A DNA stretch of 64,000 nucleotides, from the NCBI RefSeq assembly GCF_013488225.1, contig NZ_CP041238.1, positions 1,451,501-1,515,500 on the forward strand. Reading direction: 5' to 3'. The position numbers and the translations under genes are program-made. This DNA comes from Sinorhizobium mexicanum. GTDB taxonomy: Bacteria; Pseudomonadota; Alphaproteobacteria; Rhizobiales; Rhizobiaceae. Shown piece by piece: positions 1 to 12,059 of this stretch; the stretch's first letter is position 1, and the number at the start of each line of letters is the position of its first letter. The notes under the pieces are model-generated. The model did not search any database. It was not told the DNA's origin and saw nothing but the letters and a program-made list of their open reading frames with translations.

Positions 1-1176
1 AAGGTCAACGCGATCATTCGCGAAGAACAGAACCGTTCGGGCGCGATCGAGCTCCTGATGCCGACGCTGCAGTCGGCTGAGTTGTGGCAGGAGAGCGGAC
101 GCTACGATGCCTACGGCAAGGAGATGCTGCGCATCAAGGACCGACAGGACCGGCCGATGCTCTACGGCCCGACGAACGAGGAGATGATCACGGACGTGTT
201 CCGCTCCTATGTGAAGTCCTATCGTGACCTGCCGCTCAATCTCTACCATATTCAGTTGAAGTTCCGTGACGAGATCCGTCCGCGATTCGGCACGATGCGC
301 TCGCGCGAGTTCCTGATGAAGGACGCCTATTCCTTCGATCTTGATCGCGAAGGGGCGGAGCACGCCTATAACCGGATGTTCGCCGCTTACTTGCGCACCT
401 TCGCCCGCATGGGCCTGCGCGCCATCCCGATGCGCGCCGATACCGGTCCGATCGGCGGCAATCTCAGCCACGAGTTCATCATTCTTGCCGACACCGGAGA
501 GTCCGAAGTCTTCTGCCACAAGGACTTCCTTGGTTTTGACATTCCGGGAGAGGATACCAATTTCGACGATGTCGCCGGCCTGAAGACGATCTTCGAGAAG
601 TGGACGTCGCGTTATGCGGCGACCTCGGAAATGCATGACGAAGCGGCCTTTAACGCTGTTCCCGAGGGAGAGCGCGTGTCGGCACGCGGCATCGAAGTCG
701 GCCACATTTTCTACTTCGGCACAAAATATTCCGAAGCGATGGGTGCGAAGGTGCTCGGGCCCGACGGCAAGGAGCACACCGTGCACATGGGCTCCTACGG
801 CATTGGCCCGACCCGTTTGGTGCCCGCGATCATCGAGGCGTCGCACGACGATAACGGCATCATCTGGCCGAAGTCGATCGCCCCGTTCGATGTCGTCGTC
901 ATCAACATGAAAGCGGGTGATGCCGCTTGCGATGCGGCCAGCGGCACGCTCTACTCGGGACTCGGGAAGGCTGGATTCGACGTGCTTCTGGACGATACCG
1001 ATGATCGCGCAGGCGCGAAGTTTGCGACCGCCGACCTTATTGGTGTTCCGGTTCAGATCATCGTCGGCCCGCGTTCGGTTGCGAACGGCGAAGTCGAGGT
1101 CAAGGACCGCAAGACCGGCGAGCGCGAGACGATGACGATCGAAGCCGCGATCAACAAGCTGGCTGCGACGAGATAA
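1..1176 (+). CDS. proS: Prolyl-tRNA synthetase, 5' end outside the window
   Basis: Class II aminoacyl-tRNA synthetase that charges tRNA-Pro with proline in the cytosol. The reading frame is open from base 1, so the true start lies upstream; 391 residues are visible and the short alphaproteobacterial form is about 440, so roughly 50 N-terminal residues are missing. Class II motif 2 is seen around [16 protein letters not shown] and motif 3 around [10 protein letters not shown], followed by a C-terminal anticodon-binding domain. The large editing insertion of the E. coli type is absent, as usual in this lineage. lolC follows after 18 bp, so the two are probably cotranscribed. Confidence 0.97.
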   Translation, partial: KVNAIIREEQNRSGAIELLMPTLQSAELWQESGRYDAYGKEMLRIKDRQDRPMLYGPTNEEMITDVFRSYVKSYRDLPLNLYHIQLKFRDEIRPRFGTMRSREFLMKDAYSFDLDREGAEHAYNRMFAAYLRTFARMGLRAIPMRADTGPIGGNLSHEFIILADTGESEVFCHKDFLGFDIPGEDTNFDDVAGLKTIFEKWTSRYAATSEMHDEAAFNAVPEGERVSARGIEVGHIFYFGTKYSEAMGAKVLGPDGKEHTVHMGSYGIGPTRLVPAIIEASHDDNGIIWPKSIAPFDVVVINMKAGDAACDAASGTLYSGLGKAGFDVLLDDTDDRAGAKFATADLIGVPVQIIVGPRSVANGEVEVKDRKTGERETMTIEAAINKLAATR

Positions 1177-1194
1177 AGGACGAAGGAAGCGAAG

Positions 1195-2505
1195 ATGGCT
1201 GCGGCGACGGAAGACCAGGTGCAGGCTGCCGCTCAGTCCAGGGTGCCTTCCAGCCGTCCCTTTTCCGCGTTCGAGCGCATGGTGGCCTGGCGCTATCTGC
1301 GCTCGCGACGGAAGGAAGCCTTCATCTCGGTGATCGCTGGATTTTCCTTCATCGGCATCATGCTGGGTGTCGCGACTCTGATCATCGTCATGGCGGTGAT
1401 GAATGGATTCCGCACCGAACTCATTTCCCGCATCCTCGGCATGAACGGTCATATCATCGTGCAACCGCTCGATGGCCCGCTGACCAACTATGCCGAGCTG
1501 GCCACCAAGTTTTCGGCAGTGCCGGGTGTGACCATGGCGATCCCGATGGTCGAGGGACAGGTTCTGGCACAAGGCTACGGTGACGCCTCGACAGGGGCCC
1601 TCGTTCGAGGGGTCCGTCCCGACGACCTCTCGAAGCTGAAATCCATCTCCGAGCACATTCAGTCCGGCGATCTGGTCGGCTTTGCGTCCGGCAGCGGTGT
1701 CGCAATCGGTTCGCGCATGGCCGAACAACTGGGGATTCGTGTCGGCGGCACGATCACGCTGACCTCGCCGAATGGCGATGTGACACCCATGGGCATGAAT
1801 CCGCGTGTCAAGGCCTATACCGTTTCGGCGATCTTCGAAATCGGCATGTCGGAATATGACGCAACGATCATCTTCATGCCGCTCGAGGAGGCGCAGCTCT
1901 ACTTCAATGCTGAGGGCCTCGTCCAATCGATCGAAATATTCGCCGAGCATCCGGACGCCGTAGATGCCCTGCGCAAGCCTATTGAAGATGCGGCCGGCCG
2001 GCAGATCTTCATCACCGACTGGCGCGATCGCAACAAGACCTTCTTCTCCGCACTCGAGGTCGAGCGCAACGTGATGTTCATGATCCTGACGCTGATCGTG
2101 CTGGTGGCGGCCTTGAACATCATTTCCGGCCTCATCATGCTGGTGAAGGACAAGGGCAGCGACATTGCGATCCTCCGAACGATGGGCGCGACGTCCGGAT
2201 CGGTAATGCGCATCTTCTTCATGACCGGGGCCGCCATCGGGGTTGCCGGCACGATAGCCGGCGTGCTCCTCGGCGTCGTCGTTTGCCTCAATATCGAATC
2301 GATTCGCCAGTTCTTCTCGTGGGTCTCGGGGACGACGCTCTTCAATCCGGAGCTCTATTTCCTGAGCCAGCTTCCCGCCGATATGAATGCGGACGAAACG
2401 ATCGCCGTCGTCATCATGGCGATTGCCCTTTCCTTCCTTGCCACGATCTTCCCGGCCTGGCGTGCCTCGCGCCTCGATCCGGTGCAGGCCCTGCGGTACG
2501 AATAA
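1195..2505 (+). CDS. lolC: Lipoprotein-releasing ABC transporter permease LolC/LolE
   Basis: Inner-membrane permease (436 aa) of the Lol complex that extracts lipoproteins for transfer to the outer membrane. It has one transmembrane helix near residues 45-70 (FISVIAGFSFIGIMLGVATL), a large periplasmic domain, then three helices of the FtsX domain in the C-terminal third (MFMILTLIVLVAALNIISGL; a Gly/Ala-rich helix near 340; VVIMAIALSFLATIFPAW). It ends in the family motif PAWRASRLDPVQALRYE. A GAAGGA ribosome site precedes the ATG. Only one permease gene precedes lolD, so a homodimeric LolC/E-type protein is likely, as in many alphaproteobacteria. Confidence 0.93.
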   Translation: MAAATEDQVQAAAQSRVPSSRPFSAFERMVAWRYLRSRRKEAFISVIAGFSFIGIMLGVATLIIVMAVMNGFRTELISRILGMNGHIIVQPLDGPLTNYAELATKFSAVPGVTMAIPMVEGQVLAQGYGDASTGALVRGVRPDDLSKLKSISEHIQSGDLVGFASGSGVAIGSRMAEQLGIRVGGTITLTSPNGDVTPMGMNPRVKAYTVSAIFEIGMSEYDATIIFMPLEEAQLYFNAEGLVQSIEIFAEHPDAVDALRKPIEDAAGRQIFITDWRDRNKTFFSALEVERNVMFMILTLIVLVAALNIISGLIMLVKDKGSDIAILRTMGATSGSVMRIFFMTGAAIGVAGTIAGVLLGVVVCLNIESIRQFFSWVSGTTLFNPELYFLSQLPADMNADETIAVVIMAIALSFLATIFPAWRASRLDPVQALRYE

Positions 2506-2523
2506 CAAGGACAAGAACGCAAA

Positions 2524-3210
2524 ATGAATGCGCGTGTGGCACTGCAGCTCTCCGGCATCGAGCGGCATTACGGCGAGGGCGACACCTACCTGCCGATCCT
2601 CAAGGGGGTAGATTTCACGCTGCGAAGCGGCGAGACCGTCGCGCTCGTGGCGCCCTCCGGGACCGGCAAGTCGACGCTCCTGCATGTCGCCGGACTGCTC
2701 GAGCACCCGGACGCAGGCGAGGTCGTCGTGAACGGCTTGGCCTGCAACGGGCTCAGCGACGACCGGCGCACGGCGATCCGGCGCAAGGAGATCGGTTTCG
2801 TCTATCAGTTCCATCATCTCTTGCCGGAATTCTCCGCGCTGGAGAACATCATGATGCCGCAGCTGATTGCCGGCCTTCCGAAGGCAGAAGCAGCAGAGAG
2901 AGCGGCCGCCTTGCTCGACTATATGCGCATCGGCCACCGTGGCAGCCATCGGCCGTCCGAGCTCTCCGGCGGCGAGCAGCAGCGTGTCGCCATCGCCCGT
3001 GCCGTGGCCAATGCGCCGCTCGTTCTCCTGGCTGATGAGCCGACCGGCAATCTCGATCCCGAAACCGCCGGCTATGTGTTCGAGGCGATGGAGGCGCTGG
3101 CGCGCCAGTCGGGCCTTGCGGCACTGATTGCGACGCACAACCATGAACTCGCATCCCTCATGGATCGCCGTGTAACGATCGAGGACGGAAAGGTCGTCGA
3201 ACTGAAGTAG
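2524..3210 (+). CDS. lolD: Lipoprotein-releasing ABC transporter ATPase LolD
   Basis: Cytoplasmic ATPase (228 aa) that powers lipoprotein release by the LolC/E permease encoded 18 bp upstream. Walker A reads PSGTGKST, the ABC signature LSGGEQQR, and Walker [14 protein letters not shown], with the switch His in ATHNHEL. The Q-loop is at [21 protein letters not shown], a run typical of LolD. Length matches the family. A small GC hairpin (CCGCCGCTACGCGGCGG) follows the stop but lacks a T run. Confidence 0.95.
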   Translation: MNARVALQLSGIERHYGEGDTYLPILKGVDFTLRSGETVALVAPSGTGKSTLLHVAGLLEHPDAGEVVVNGLACNGLSDDRRTAIRRKEIGFVYQFHHLLPEFSALENIMMPQLIAGLPKAEAAERAAALLDYMRIGHRGSHRPSELSGGEQQRVAIARAVANAPLVLLADEPTGNLDPETAGYVFEAMEALARQSGLAALIATHNHELASLMDRRVTIEDGKVVELK

Positions 3211-3240
3211 CCTCGAGGCGCCGCCGCTACGCGGCGGATC

Positions 3241-3290
3241 GAAGTGCTATGGCGCGCTTTGCGGATCTGAAAAGATGATCGCTGCAGTAG
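3241..3290 (-). repeat. Degenerate half copy of a RIME-like element
   Basis: The order of short blocks (GAAGTGCTATGGCG, TTTGCGGATCTGA, GCTGCAGTAG) follows the first palindrome of the intact copies in this window read on the minus strand (for example 37605-37707), with many mismatches. It fills the gap between the convergent lolD and DUF5680 genes. Identification is by eye and tentative. Confidence 0.35.
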
Positions 3291-3292
3291 CG

Positions 3293-3760
3293 TCAAGGGA
3301 AGATGAGCCCGCCGCGGTAATCGAGCTCATAGGCTTCTTCGCCGTCGACGAAAATGACCTCGCGCCCGGAAAAGTGTTTGGTCCCGCCGCGGCTGCTGTC
3401 GATGTTGCAGCCATAAGCGTGCTGGTATTCCATGCCGCCGAGGAAATGGCGCTTTTCGTGGTACATCGTCTGCAATGCCGCCTTGATGACGGCGCCGGCC
3501 CGCCGCGCATCGATCAGGTCCGGACGGGTGATGCGGCCGAAATAATTCATCGCCCAGCGCGGTTTGCCATCGTGCCAAACCGCTTCCTGGCCGGCAAAAT
3601 CCGTTCCACCGAAATAGCTGTCGAGATAACGCCACGCGCCACGCTGGTGCCCAACATCGCGCGAGCCGGGTCTGTTGGCGGGAAGTGCCCCGCCGTCGCC
3701 GATATAGGTCTTCGATTTCGCCTCGACGATAAAGGCGGTGAGTTCCTCGATGCTGAACAT
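3293..3760 (-). CDS. DUF5680 domain protein, probably LexA-controlled
   Basis: A 155-residue protein of the DUF5680 family; no function is established. Family features visible are an N-terminal helix ending in KSKTYIGDG, the central AWRYLDSYFGGTDFAGQEAVWHD-type core, the FLGGMEY segment and the C-terminal GEEAYELDYRGGLI. I chose the ATG at 3760 rather than the one seven codons upstream because GGGAGG lies at the right distance before it. A GAAC-N7-GAAC box centred about 60 bp upstream of the start suggests SOS control. The gene is divergent from the small membrane peptide gene at 4045, which has its own box. It has no close neighbour on its strand. Confidence 0.8.
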   Translation of the reverse strand: MFSIEELTAFIVEAKSKTYIGDGGALPANRPGSRDVGHQRGAWRYLDSYFGGTDFAGQEAVWHDGKPRWAMNYFGRITRPDLIDARRAGAVIKAALQTMYHEKRHFLGGMEYQHAYGCNIDSSRGGTKHFSGREVIFVDGEEAYELDYRGGLIFP

Positions 3761-3812
3761 GAGCGTCCTCCCATTGCTCACGGAGGATGGCGCAACGTCG
3801 TCAGGCTGTAAA

Positions 3813-3827
3813 GAACAAAAAGGGAAC
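3813..3827 (-). promoter_or_regulatory. LexA-type operator (GTTC-N7-GTTC) upstream of the DUF5680 gene
   Basis: The plus strand reads GAACAAAAAGGGAAC, an exact GAAC-N7-GAAC direct repeat, the LexA box described for alphaproteobacteria. It lies 53 bp upstream of the start at 3760. No convincing -35/-10 pair was found around it. The dinB box at 10660-10674 in this window has the same form. Confidence 0.6.
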
Positions 3828-3996
3828 AGGCTCTTGTTGACGCCTTGGCTTGCGTCGATCCCAACGGAGGCGGTCTCGGCGCGTTCAATTCGGCCGGATC
3901 ACAGTTCACACCCGCAGTCCGCAATGCTGGCTGCCGTGGCGCATTAACCATGAGCGTTGAATTGCGGGATCTTTTATGCGGCCTTGCTTGACTATG

Positions 3997-4011
3997 GAAC
4001 AAAAAAAGAAC
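3997..4011 (+). promoter_or_regulatory. LexA-type operator upstream of the 28-aa membrane peptide gene
   Basis: The sequence GAACAAAAAAAGAAC is an exact GAAC-N7-GAAC repeat. It sits 4 bp downstream of a rhizobial-type -35 element CTTGAC (3987-3992), in the spacer and -10 region, where a repressor would block RNA polymerase. The -10 hexamer is poor (A-rich). The start codon is 33 bp downstream and an AAAGGAG ribosome site lies at 4031-4037. Confidence 0.6.
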
Positions 4012-4044
4012 AAAAGAAAAACAATAGCGGAAAGGAGCCATATT

Positions 4045-4131
4045 ATGACTGATTTCGTTCGTGATCTCGCCGCCTTCGCCTCCATGAGCCTGTTCATCGC
4101 CAGCATTTCGGTGATTGCGCTCGGATTGTGA
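4045..4131 (+). CDS. 28-aa single-pass membrane peptide, SOS-type control
   Basis: A short gene of 28 codons plus stop. It has a strong AAAGGAG ribosome site seven bases before the ATG. The peptide starts MTDFVRDLAAFAS, a short charged amphipathic N-terminus, and ends in a hydrophobic stretch (about residues 11-28, MSLFIASISVIALGL) long enough for one membrane span. A LexA-type box lies 33 bp upstream. Size, topology and control are like SidA of Caulobacter, a 29-residue LexA-regulated division inhibitor, but I see no basis for claiming homology. It lies 158 bp before dnaE, with no shared reading frame. Product unknown; a functional small protein is inferred from the ribosome site and promoter context. 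Confidence 0.65.
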   Translation: MTDFVRDLAAFASMSLFIASISVIALGL

Positions 4132-4289
4132 TCCTTCTGCGCCGGGGCGGCTTCGCAGGGCGCGGCCGCGTCGAATCTGTGCTGCCTCGGACGCAATGTT
4201 GAAAAAGAAGGCGGTCCCAGCCGTTGCGCTGGACATCAGGGACCGGAAACGGGATATCCTCTGCTCCGAACGGGAATCGGAGTGCAACG

Positions 4290-7783
<3,494 letters not shown>

Positions 7784-7784
<1 letters not shown>

Positions 7785-7886
7785 CGCATCGGCCCGAAAG
7801 CCGGAATCGATTTTCGGAAGTACGATGCGCTAATTCAAAGACTTACAGCGTCCTCTGTGCGTTCTGAAGGACACGCGGCGCTGTAG
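7784..7886 (-). repeat. Mosaic palindromic intergenic element (RIME-like)
   Basis: Two units are joined. Bases 7784-7830 form a palindrome bounded by GCGCATCG and CGATGCGC. Bases 7831-7886 match the first palindrome of the RIME copies on the minus strand (TTACAGCGTCC ... GGCGCTGTAG). The element begins inside the dnaE stop codon, so it may serve as the 3' end structure of the dnaE message. Confidence 0.6.
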
Positions 7887-7954
7887 GGCAATTTCGGGAA
7901 AAGCCTGGTTTTCCGTCCAGAGTTGCGTAGTCTCAAAAAACCCGAGCCGGGCCG

Positions 7955-9187
7955 TCAGCGCGCAGAAGAGCGTGTGACGGTGATGAAATCCGTTCCCTCG
8001 CCGGTTTCCTGTCCGCTCTCCGCATCGGAGATCGACAAGGACGATCCGTCGACGAGAAGACCTGCTATCCGTGCCCGCACGCCAGTGGGCACAGATAGCC
8101 GGTCCAGCGTCGCTTGAAGCGCATTGGACACCGAAGCATCAGCGTCGATGGAAATGCCGAGACGTTTTTTCATCGACACGGACAAGTGATTTTCCAGGGA
8201 AACGCCAAACCATTTGCCGCTGCCGCTTGCTCCGTCATGATCCTGGAACTGCAGGAAATGCGTTCCCAGTGCCGCTTCCGGCTGCTCGATGTCGACGTCG
8301 GCGGAGAAGAGCGGCTGGAACCGTTGACGCACGAGGAGGATGCCGTTCGACGGCTTTTCGCGGCCGCCTTTGCGGAACACTTTGTCGATCAGGTCCGGCG
8401 TTATTCTGCCGTCAGGTGGAAGCCCCTCGGCGGATTGGAAGGCGCGTACGGCATCAAGCGTGGCGGGACCGGTCCAGCCATCTGGGACGCCGGCATCAAA
8501 GCCGAGGCTGCTGAGCAGCATCTGTAGCTCACGGATCGTCTCGCCGGCGCTCCGCCGGGTGATCAGGATGCGGATCGGTGCCGGCGATTGGCGGGAAGCG
8601 GTCGGCACGGAAGCCGTCTTGATCATTGCCACTTCGAGTGGATTGTTTTCCTTCTGGCTCAGCGCCGGACGCAGGGGAACGTCGGAAAGAGGCGCCGGCT
8701 TTACCTCAAGCGCTTGATTCGGTTGGAACAACATGGCGCTCGAAATCTCGGCCGGAACCACCTGTCGATCCGATATCAGAACGTGCATTCCGTGCCGGGT
8801 CATCTTGAACAGATTCGCCGCAAATTTGCTGGGCAACCGCACGCAACCGTGCGAGGCCGGGTATTTCGGTACGTGGCCCGAGCCATGAAGCGCAATTCCG
8901 GACCAGGTCAGTCGTTGCATGAACGGCATCGGCGCGTTCGAATAGATGTTGGACTTGTGGTGGCGGCGCTTTTCGAGAATCGAGAAAATACCCGTCGGCG
9001 TCGAATGGCCGGCTTTGCCGGTCGATACCTTCGAAGTGGCTACGACGGCATTGCCGTCATAGACGACGATCGATTGCTGCCGCGTCGAGACGATCACCTG
9101 CAGCGGTGCATCGCTGGCGGCAATGACGGACGACGCCGACGCCAGCAGGAGGGCGAACCCGCCTCCGAGAGTGAAACGCAAAACCAT
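7955..9187 (-). CDS. Secreted L,D-transpeptidase with peptidoglycan-binding domain
   Basis: A 410-residue exported YkuD-family enzyme that probably makes 3-3 peptidoglycan crosslinks or attaches proteins to the wall. Starting at the ATG at 9187 gives a clean signal peptide (MVLRFTLGGGFALLLASASS, cleavage after VIAA); a TTG 15 codons upstream would bury it. The YkuD domain covers about residues 30-150, with LHGSGHVPKYPASHGCVRL holding the catalytic His and Cys. A PG_binding_1 domain lies near residues 215-280 (IRELQMLLSSLGFDAG ... RAFQSAEGLPPDG). The last 110 residues are not recognised. It stands alone, between a RIME copy upstream and dnaE downstream. Confidence 0.88.
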   Translation of the reverse strand: MVLRFTLGGGFALLLASASSVIAASDAPLQVIVSTRQQSIVVYDGNAVVATSKVSTGKAGHSTPTGIFSILEKRRHHKSNIYSNAPMPFMQRLTWSGIALHGSGHVPKYPASHGCVRLPSKFAANLFKMTRHGMHVLISDRQVVPAEISSAMLFQPNQALEVKPAPLSDVPLRPALSQKENNPLEVAMIKTASVPTASRQSPAPIRILITRRSAGETIRELQMLLSSLGFDAGVPDGWTGPATLDAVRAFQSAEGLPPDGRITPDLIDKVFRKGGREKPSNGILLVRQRFQPLFSADVDIEQPEAALGTHFLQFQDHDGASGSGKWFGVSLENHLSVSMKKRLGISIDADASVSNALQATLDRLSVPTGVRARIAGLLVDGSSLSISDAESGQETGEGTDFITVTRSSAR

Positions 9188-9264
9188 ACTCTCATTCCAA
9201 CGCAAGACCTGTCGAGCGAGCGTATCCGCCAATATTTAAGGAATTCAATCACTGCGAGCGGGCC

Positions 9265-9355
9265 TGCAGCGCTGTGCGTCTTTCAGACCCACAAAAGTCG
9301 CCGCAGCACCTTGAATTGCTGCGTGTTTTCGGCTCCGATTTAAGGAAACATGCGG
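9265..9355 (+). repeat. RIME-like element
   Basis: Diverged copy with the order CAGCGCTG, CCGCAGCACCTTGAATTGCT, then a second palindrome ending CGATTTAAGGAAACATGC. It sits between the 3' end of dinB and the 5' side of the L,D-transpeptidase gene. Confidence 0.65.
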
Positions 9356-9361
9356 TCCGCC

Positions 9362-10654
9362 CTATTGATCGCGACGCCGGTGGCCGAAGGTATAGCCGGT
9401 CTCGACAGTCGTCTTGCCGAACTTGTCGCGCAGCTTGTTGATGGCGTCTTCGGCGGCAGCGCGCCTCGTCGCTGCCGGATCCACCAGATCCGGCGGGTCG
9501 GCAAGTCCGGGAGCGGACAGGTCGCTGACGCCGATACCGATCAGCCTGTATCGCGTGCCGTCAACTTCCTTTTCCAGAAGCTGGAGGCCGGTGCGGAAGA
9601 TACGATCCGCCAGACGTGTCGGGCTGTCGAGTCGCCGGTTGCGCGTGCGAAGCTTGAAGTCGGCGGTCTTGAGCTTGAGGACGACGGTTTGTCCGGCAAG
9701 CTCTGATTTGCGCAGCCGCAGTGCCACCTGTTCGCTGAGCCGCCTCAGATACGGCACCAGTTCCTCGGGGCGTGAGAGGTCTTCGTTGAACGTGGTTTCC
9801 GACGACACGCTCTTGGCTTCCCCGTCGGTCTCTACGGTCCGCTCGTCCTGGCCGCGCGACAGGCGGTAGAGCCTTTGGCCCATCGTGCCGTAGCGGCGCA
9901 TCAGGTCGGCCTCCTCCATCATCTGCAACTGGCCGATCGTGCGGATGCCATCGCGTTCAAGTGTCGCGGCAAAGGCCTTGCCGACGCCCCAGATCAGCGT
10001 CACCGGACGCTCCTTCAGGAAGTCGACGGCCTCTGCCTGACCGATGACGGAAAATCCTCGCGGTTTCTGCAGGTCGGAGGCGACCTTGGCGAGGAACTTG
10101 CAATAGGACAGACCGACCGAGACGGTGATGCCGATCTCCTGCTCCACCCGCTTGGCGAATCGGGCGAGTGTTCGGGCCGGTGGATCGTGATGAAGCCGCT
10201 CGGTGCCGCTGAGATCGAGGAAGGCTTCATCGATCGACAGTGGCTGCACAAGCGGCGTCAGTTCCAGCATCAGCGACCGCACCTCACGTCCGACGCGCGA
10301 ATATTTCTCCATGTTCGGCTTGATCACGACCGCCTGCGGACAGGCTTCCAGCGCTTTGAACATCGGCATGGCGGAGCGGACACCGTGAATGCGGGCAATG
10401 TAGCAGGCGGTCGAAACGACGCCGCGTTTGCCGCCGCCAATGATCACGGGTTTGTCGGCAAGCTCCGGATCGTCACGCTTCTCGATCGACGCATAGAAGG
10501 CATCGCAGTCGATGTGCGCGAGCGTCAGCGTGTAGAGCTCTGAGTGGCGAAGAAGCCGCGGGCTGCCACACGAGGAGCACCGTCGCGCCCCGGCAGTCTG
10601 CTCCTTGAGGCAGTCTCGGCAGAAGCCAGGAATCGATGCAGCGCTGTCGGGCAT
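9362..10654 (-). CDS. dinB: DNA polymerase IV with N-terminal zinc-finger-like extension
   Basis: Y-family translesion polymerase, 430 aa. Catalytic carboxylates are in [11 protein letters not shown] and [11 protein letters not shown]; the thumb HhH motif ([12 protein letters not shown]) and little-finger domain follow. An N-terminal extension of about 45 residues carries two CxxC pairs (CRDC, CSSC) that could bind zinc; I recall this as common in rhizobial DinB. A LexA-type box and a good sigma-70 promoter lie directly upstream, so damage induction is well supported. No ribosome site precedes the ATG, since the operator occupies that place. A divergent GNAT gene starts 75 bp away. Confidence 0.93.
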   Translation of the reverse strand: MPDSAASIPGFCRDCLKEQTAGARRCSSCGSPRLLRHSELYTLTLAHIDCDAFYASIEKRDDPELADKPVIIGGGKRGVVSTACYIARIHGVRSAMPMFKALEACPQAVVIKPNMEKYSRVGREVRSLMLELTPLVQPLSIDEAFLDLSGTERLHHDPPARTLARFAKRVEQEIGITVSVGLSYCKFLAKVASDLQKPRGFSVIGQAEAVDFLKERPVTLIWGVGKAFAATLERDGIRTIGQLQMMEEADLMRRYGTMGQRLYRLSRGQDERTVETDGEAKSVSSETTFNEDLSRPEELVPYLRRLSEQVALRLRKSELAGQTVVLKLKTADFKLRTRNRRLDSPTRLADRIFRTGLQLLEKEVDGTRYRLIGIGVSDLSAPGLADPPDLVDPAATRRAAAEDAINKLRDKFGKTTVETGYTFGHRRRDQ

Positions 10655-10659
10655 ATCCG

Positions 10660-10709
10660 GAACAAATGTTGAACGCGGCGACTTTACCCTCTAGGCTACT
10701 GAGTCTCAA
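10660..10709 (-). promoter_or_regulatory. dinB promoter with LexA operator
   Basis: Read on the minus strand: -35 TTGAGA (10709-10704), 17-bp spacer, -10 TAAAGT (10686-10681), then GTTCAACATTTGTTC (10674-10660), an exact GTTC-N7-GTTC LexA box that would cover the transcription start. The dinB ATG follows 5 bp later. The -35 lies about 20 bp from the divergent GNAT start, so LexA binding might affect both. Confidence 0.75.
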
Positions 10710-10729
10710 GGCGGAGATCGGAGGCCGTT

Positions 10730-11317
10730 TTGGATATCACCCTTGAATTCGAACCGGTCACCGCGCGGCGCTGGCAGGACTTCGAACAGCTCTTCGGCCG
10801 CCAGGGCGCCTTCTGCGGCTGCTGGTGCGTCGCGCTGCGACTGCCGTACGCCATCCGCACTCGGATGTCCTCCGACGAGCGCAAGGGCTTCATCAAAGAT
10901 CGGATCGCAGCCGGACCACCACCCGGCATCATCGGATATAGCGAGGGCGCGCCGGTCGCCTGGGTGCAGTTGGGCCCGCGCCACGACGTTCCCCAATTCA
11001 ATTCGCCGCGCACGATCTCGCGACCGCTTGGCGATCGCGAGGCCGAGGATCCATCGGTTTGGGCGCTGAGTTGCCTGTTCCTTCTGCCGCGCCTGCGCGG
11101 CAACGGCGTGAGCCACCGCCTGCTTGGTGCAGCGATCGACCACGCGCGGGCTGGACACGCCCGCTTTCTCGACGCATGCCCGATCGACCACGCCAAGCAA
11201 TCGAAATCCGCGACTCTCTGCATTGGCTCCACGGCGATCTTTGACCGTGCCGGTTTCGAGACTGTAGCGCGGCGTAAGGACGGCAGACCACTGATGCGAT
11301 TGGATTTGAGTCGATGA
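10730..11317 (+). CDS. GNAT family N-acetyltransferase
   Basis: A 195-residue protein with the GNAT fold: a central acetyl-CoA site at LFLLPRLRGNGVSHRLLGAAIDHA (the R-x-x-G-x-G/A type loop) and a C-terminal beta strand ending FDRAGFETVARRKDGRPLMRLDL. The N-terminal FCGCWC motif with three cysteines is typical of a GNAT subgroup whose substrates are unknown. The start is TTG, chosen because CGGAGG lies 6-7 bp before it and homologous sequence begins there. It is divergent from dinB. Confidence 0.82.
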   Translation: MDITLEFEPVTARRWQDFEQLFGRQGAFCGCWCVALRLPYAIRTRMSSDERKGFIKDRIAAGPPPGIIGYSEGAPVAWVQLGPRHDVPQFNSPRTISRPLGDREAEDPSVWALSCLFLLPRLRGNGVSHRLLGAAIDHARAGHARFLDACPIDHAKQSKSATLCIGSTAIFDRAGFETVARRKDGRPLMRLDLSR

Positions 11318-11400
11318 GCATGGTCGCTGTAAATCAGCGTGCATTGGCTTCGGCGGGCGATGCAGTGACAGCGCGCCGGCAGAGCCGCTTGAAGCGCGGC

Positions 11401-12057
11401 TCAGTTGCGTGGCGCCCAGCGTCGGAAGTGACCGCGGATCAGCGGCGCGGCCTCCGCCCAATCCGCAGCCGCATGGATGCCACGACCGGGCACCGGGGCG
11501 AGAGCGCGAAATTCTGCGTTCGCCATAAGGTTTATGAGAAGACAGGAAGGTGCGTGATCTCTTACCGAGTGGAGATTGCGCAGAATGTCGTCGATGAAGA
11601 CAACAGGGAGTTCCCGACCGCCGTGCAACTGCTCGACAAGCGGGCCCTTGGGCTCCTCAGACGCGAGCAGTGGATAGGGCAGGCCGAGGGCGTCGAGCAG
11701 CGCGCGCCGTCTGGCCGCGTGCCGCGGTGGCATCGCGGTCAGAAACACGATGTCCGCCTCGGTGGAGAGTTCCGCAAGCGTCTTGACCACCTGCGCAGCC
11801 GGTGTCTGCCACTGCTCCTGCGCATCGTAGAAGGCGTCGAGCAGGGCCTTCACAGCGGCTTCGCTCGCTGCTTCGCCGTTGTTGAGATCGATGATGTTGC
11901 CGGTCAGGCGGAAGGAGCGGGGCACCAGCCTGTGCTGGCGGCTTTCGAGGAAGAGTTTGAACGGTGTCAGGAATTCAAGGGCGACTTCATCGACATCGCT
12001 GACGATCAGGGGCCTGTGCCCCAGACGAACGACGCCTTCGGGTCGGTCGGCCGCCAT
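11401..12057 (-). CDS. HAD-superfamily-like hypothetical protein
   Basis: A 218-residue protein with HAD-like motifs: motif I near the N-terminus (PLIVSDVDEVALEF, with an Asp-x-Asp), a motif II-like run (VFLTAMPPRHAARRRALLDALGLPYP), a lysine at EPKGPLVEQL and an acidic motif IV (VVFIDDILRNLHSV). A phosphatase or nucleotidase activity would fit, but no substrate can be named. The start at 12057 follows the DUF3572 stop by 2 bp, so translation is probably coupled. The longer upstream frame overlaps DUF3572 and was dismissed. Confidence 0.75.
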   Translation of the reverse strand: MAADRPEGVVRLGHRPLIVSDVDEVALEFLTPFKLFLESRQHRLVPRSFRLTGNIIDLNNGEAASEAAVKALLDAFYDAQEQWQTPAAQVVKTLAELSTEADIVFLTAMPPRHAARRRALLDALGLPYPLLASEEPKGPLVEQLHGGRELPVVFIDDILRNLHSVRDHAPSCLLINLMANAEFRALAPVPGRGIHAAADWAEAAPLIRGHFRRWAPRN

Positions 12058-12059
12058 GC

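Noticed and set aside
3944..3951. TTAACCAT as a CtrA site for the small peptide gene
   Set aside because: A single half site of 8 bp is weak evidence; it is mentioned in a finding but not listed as a feature.
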